This document shows positions 12,846 to 13,153 of a DNA stretch of 13,153 nt, piece by piece. The position numbers were made by a program, and so were the translations under genes. This DNA is from DASZHC01 sp035938215 (GTDB lineage Bacteria; Verrucomicrobiota; Verrucomicrobiia; Chthoniobacterales; JAFAMB01). The notes under the pieces were generated by a model. That model ran no database searches and was not told the origin of the DNA. It saw nothing but the letters and a program-made list of their open reading frames with translations. The stretch lies in contig DASZHC010000059.1 in assembly GCA_035938215.1 (NCBI GenBank), forward strand, positions 1-13,153, in the 5' to 3' direction. Each line of letters starts with the position of its first letter. Positions within the stretch are counted from its first letter, which is position 1.

Positions 12846-13153
12846 TTTCCAGGCGAGCAGAAGTGCCCCAAAGATAATCAGAACGGCCCCGAATCCTTCC
12901 CGTGCATCGATTTTTTCTCGTAAGAACAGGATAGCAAGGGCCATCGCTACCACTACGCTAAGCTTGTCGATAGGCGCTACCCTTGAAACTTCACCGACCT
13001 GGAGCGCCCGAAAATAACAAAGCCACGAAAGGCCAGTTGAAATACCAGATAAAATGAGAAAGATCCAAGTCTGCTTTCCAATTGAACCGAATTCGGCGCC
13101 CTTTGTTGTCAAAGCCGCAATCAACCAACTAAAGAAAAGAATCACACTCGTGC
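12843..13153 (-). CDS. EamA/DMT-family permease (partial, C-terminal part)
   Basis: The gene enters from the right edge and its last about 103 codons are visible. The protein has about four membrane segments (VILFFSWLIAAL; TWIFLILSGISTGLSWLCYF; VVVAMALAILFL; AVLIIFGALLLAW). Between them lies the family signature FRALQVGEVSRVAPIDKLSV, known from the short, about 140-residue single-EamA-domain transporters (COG2510). These are inner-membrane carriers of the drug/metabolite superfamily that probably act as dimers; the substrate is not known. The C-terminal end is complete for this group, and the TAG stop belongs to a repeat element. The start lies outside the window. Confidence 0.88.
   Translation of the reverse strand, partial: TSVILFFSWLIAALTTKGAEFGSIGKQTWIFLILSGISTGLSWLCYFRALQVGEVSRVAPIDKLSVVVAMALAILFLREKIDAREGFGAVLIIFGALLLAWK

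Overview
The window looks like a piece of a soil-type Gram-negative chromosome with moderate-to-high GC. The mix of genes, the scarcity of Shine-Dalgarno sequences and the many small palindromic intergenic repeats most resemble Verrucomicrobiota (Chthoniobacterales-like). That assignment is inference from gene style; no marker gene is present to prove it. Nearly all genes lie on the minus strand.

Left edge (1-1648): the last 20 codons of an unidentified plus-strand gene are followed by two tandem hairpins. Next comes a frameshifted stub that looks like the N-terminus of a formate/nitrite transporter, about 390 bases with no convincing gene, and then a minus-strand HD-domain nucleotide phosphohydrolase of the YfbR/HDDC2 type.

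MCE lipid-transport operon (1649-5703, minus): the order of transcription is an MlaE-like permease with an N-terminal STAS domain, an MlaF-like ATPase, a single-MCE-domain MlaD-like protein, and a PqiC/YmbA-like lipoprotein whose TTG start overlaps the mlaD stop. Together they would form an envelope-spanning lipid transporter. A 95-bp MITE-like palindromic repeat punctuates this operon. One copy abuts the lipoprotein stop codon, one sits in the mlaE-mlaF gap and reaches the possible mlaF start codons, and a single terminal arm lies in front of mlaE. Two further palindromic units fill the rest of the mlaE-mlaF gap, and a relative of one of them forms the 3' end of the EamA gene at the right edge.

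Middle (5998-10185): a divergent DPM1-like glycosyltransferase is followed by a two-gene minus-strand ABC importer of the nitrate/sulfonate/taurine type. Its permease is a tandem duplication with two EAA loops, and its ATPase carries a long C-terminal extra domain. No substrate-binding protein is encoded here.

Repeat island (10186-11039): about 850 bases without a gene but full of hairpins. They include two hairpins that share a nine-base loop but have different, fully compensated stems, a structured element between 14-bp direct repeats, and a 23-bp inverted repeat.

Right edge (11040-13153): an ECF sigma factor gene overlaps its downstream anti-sigma (RskA-like) gene by ATGA. The anti-sigma protein carries about eight 14-residue coiled-coil repeats just after its membrane helix. 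The window ends inside a short EamA-type permease gene.
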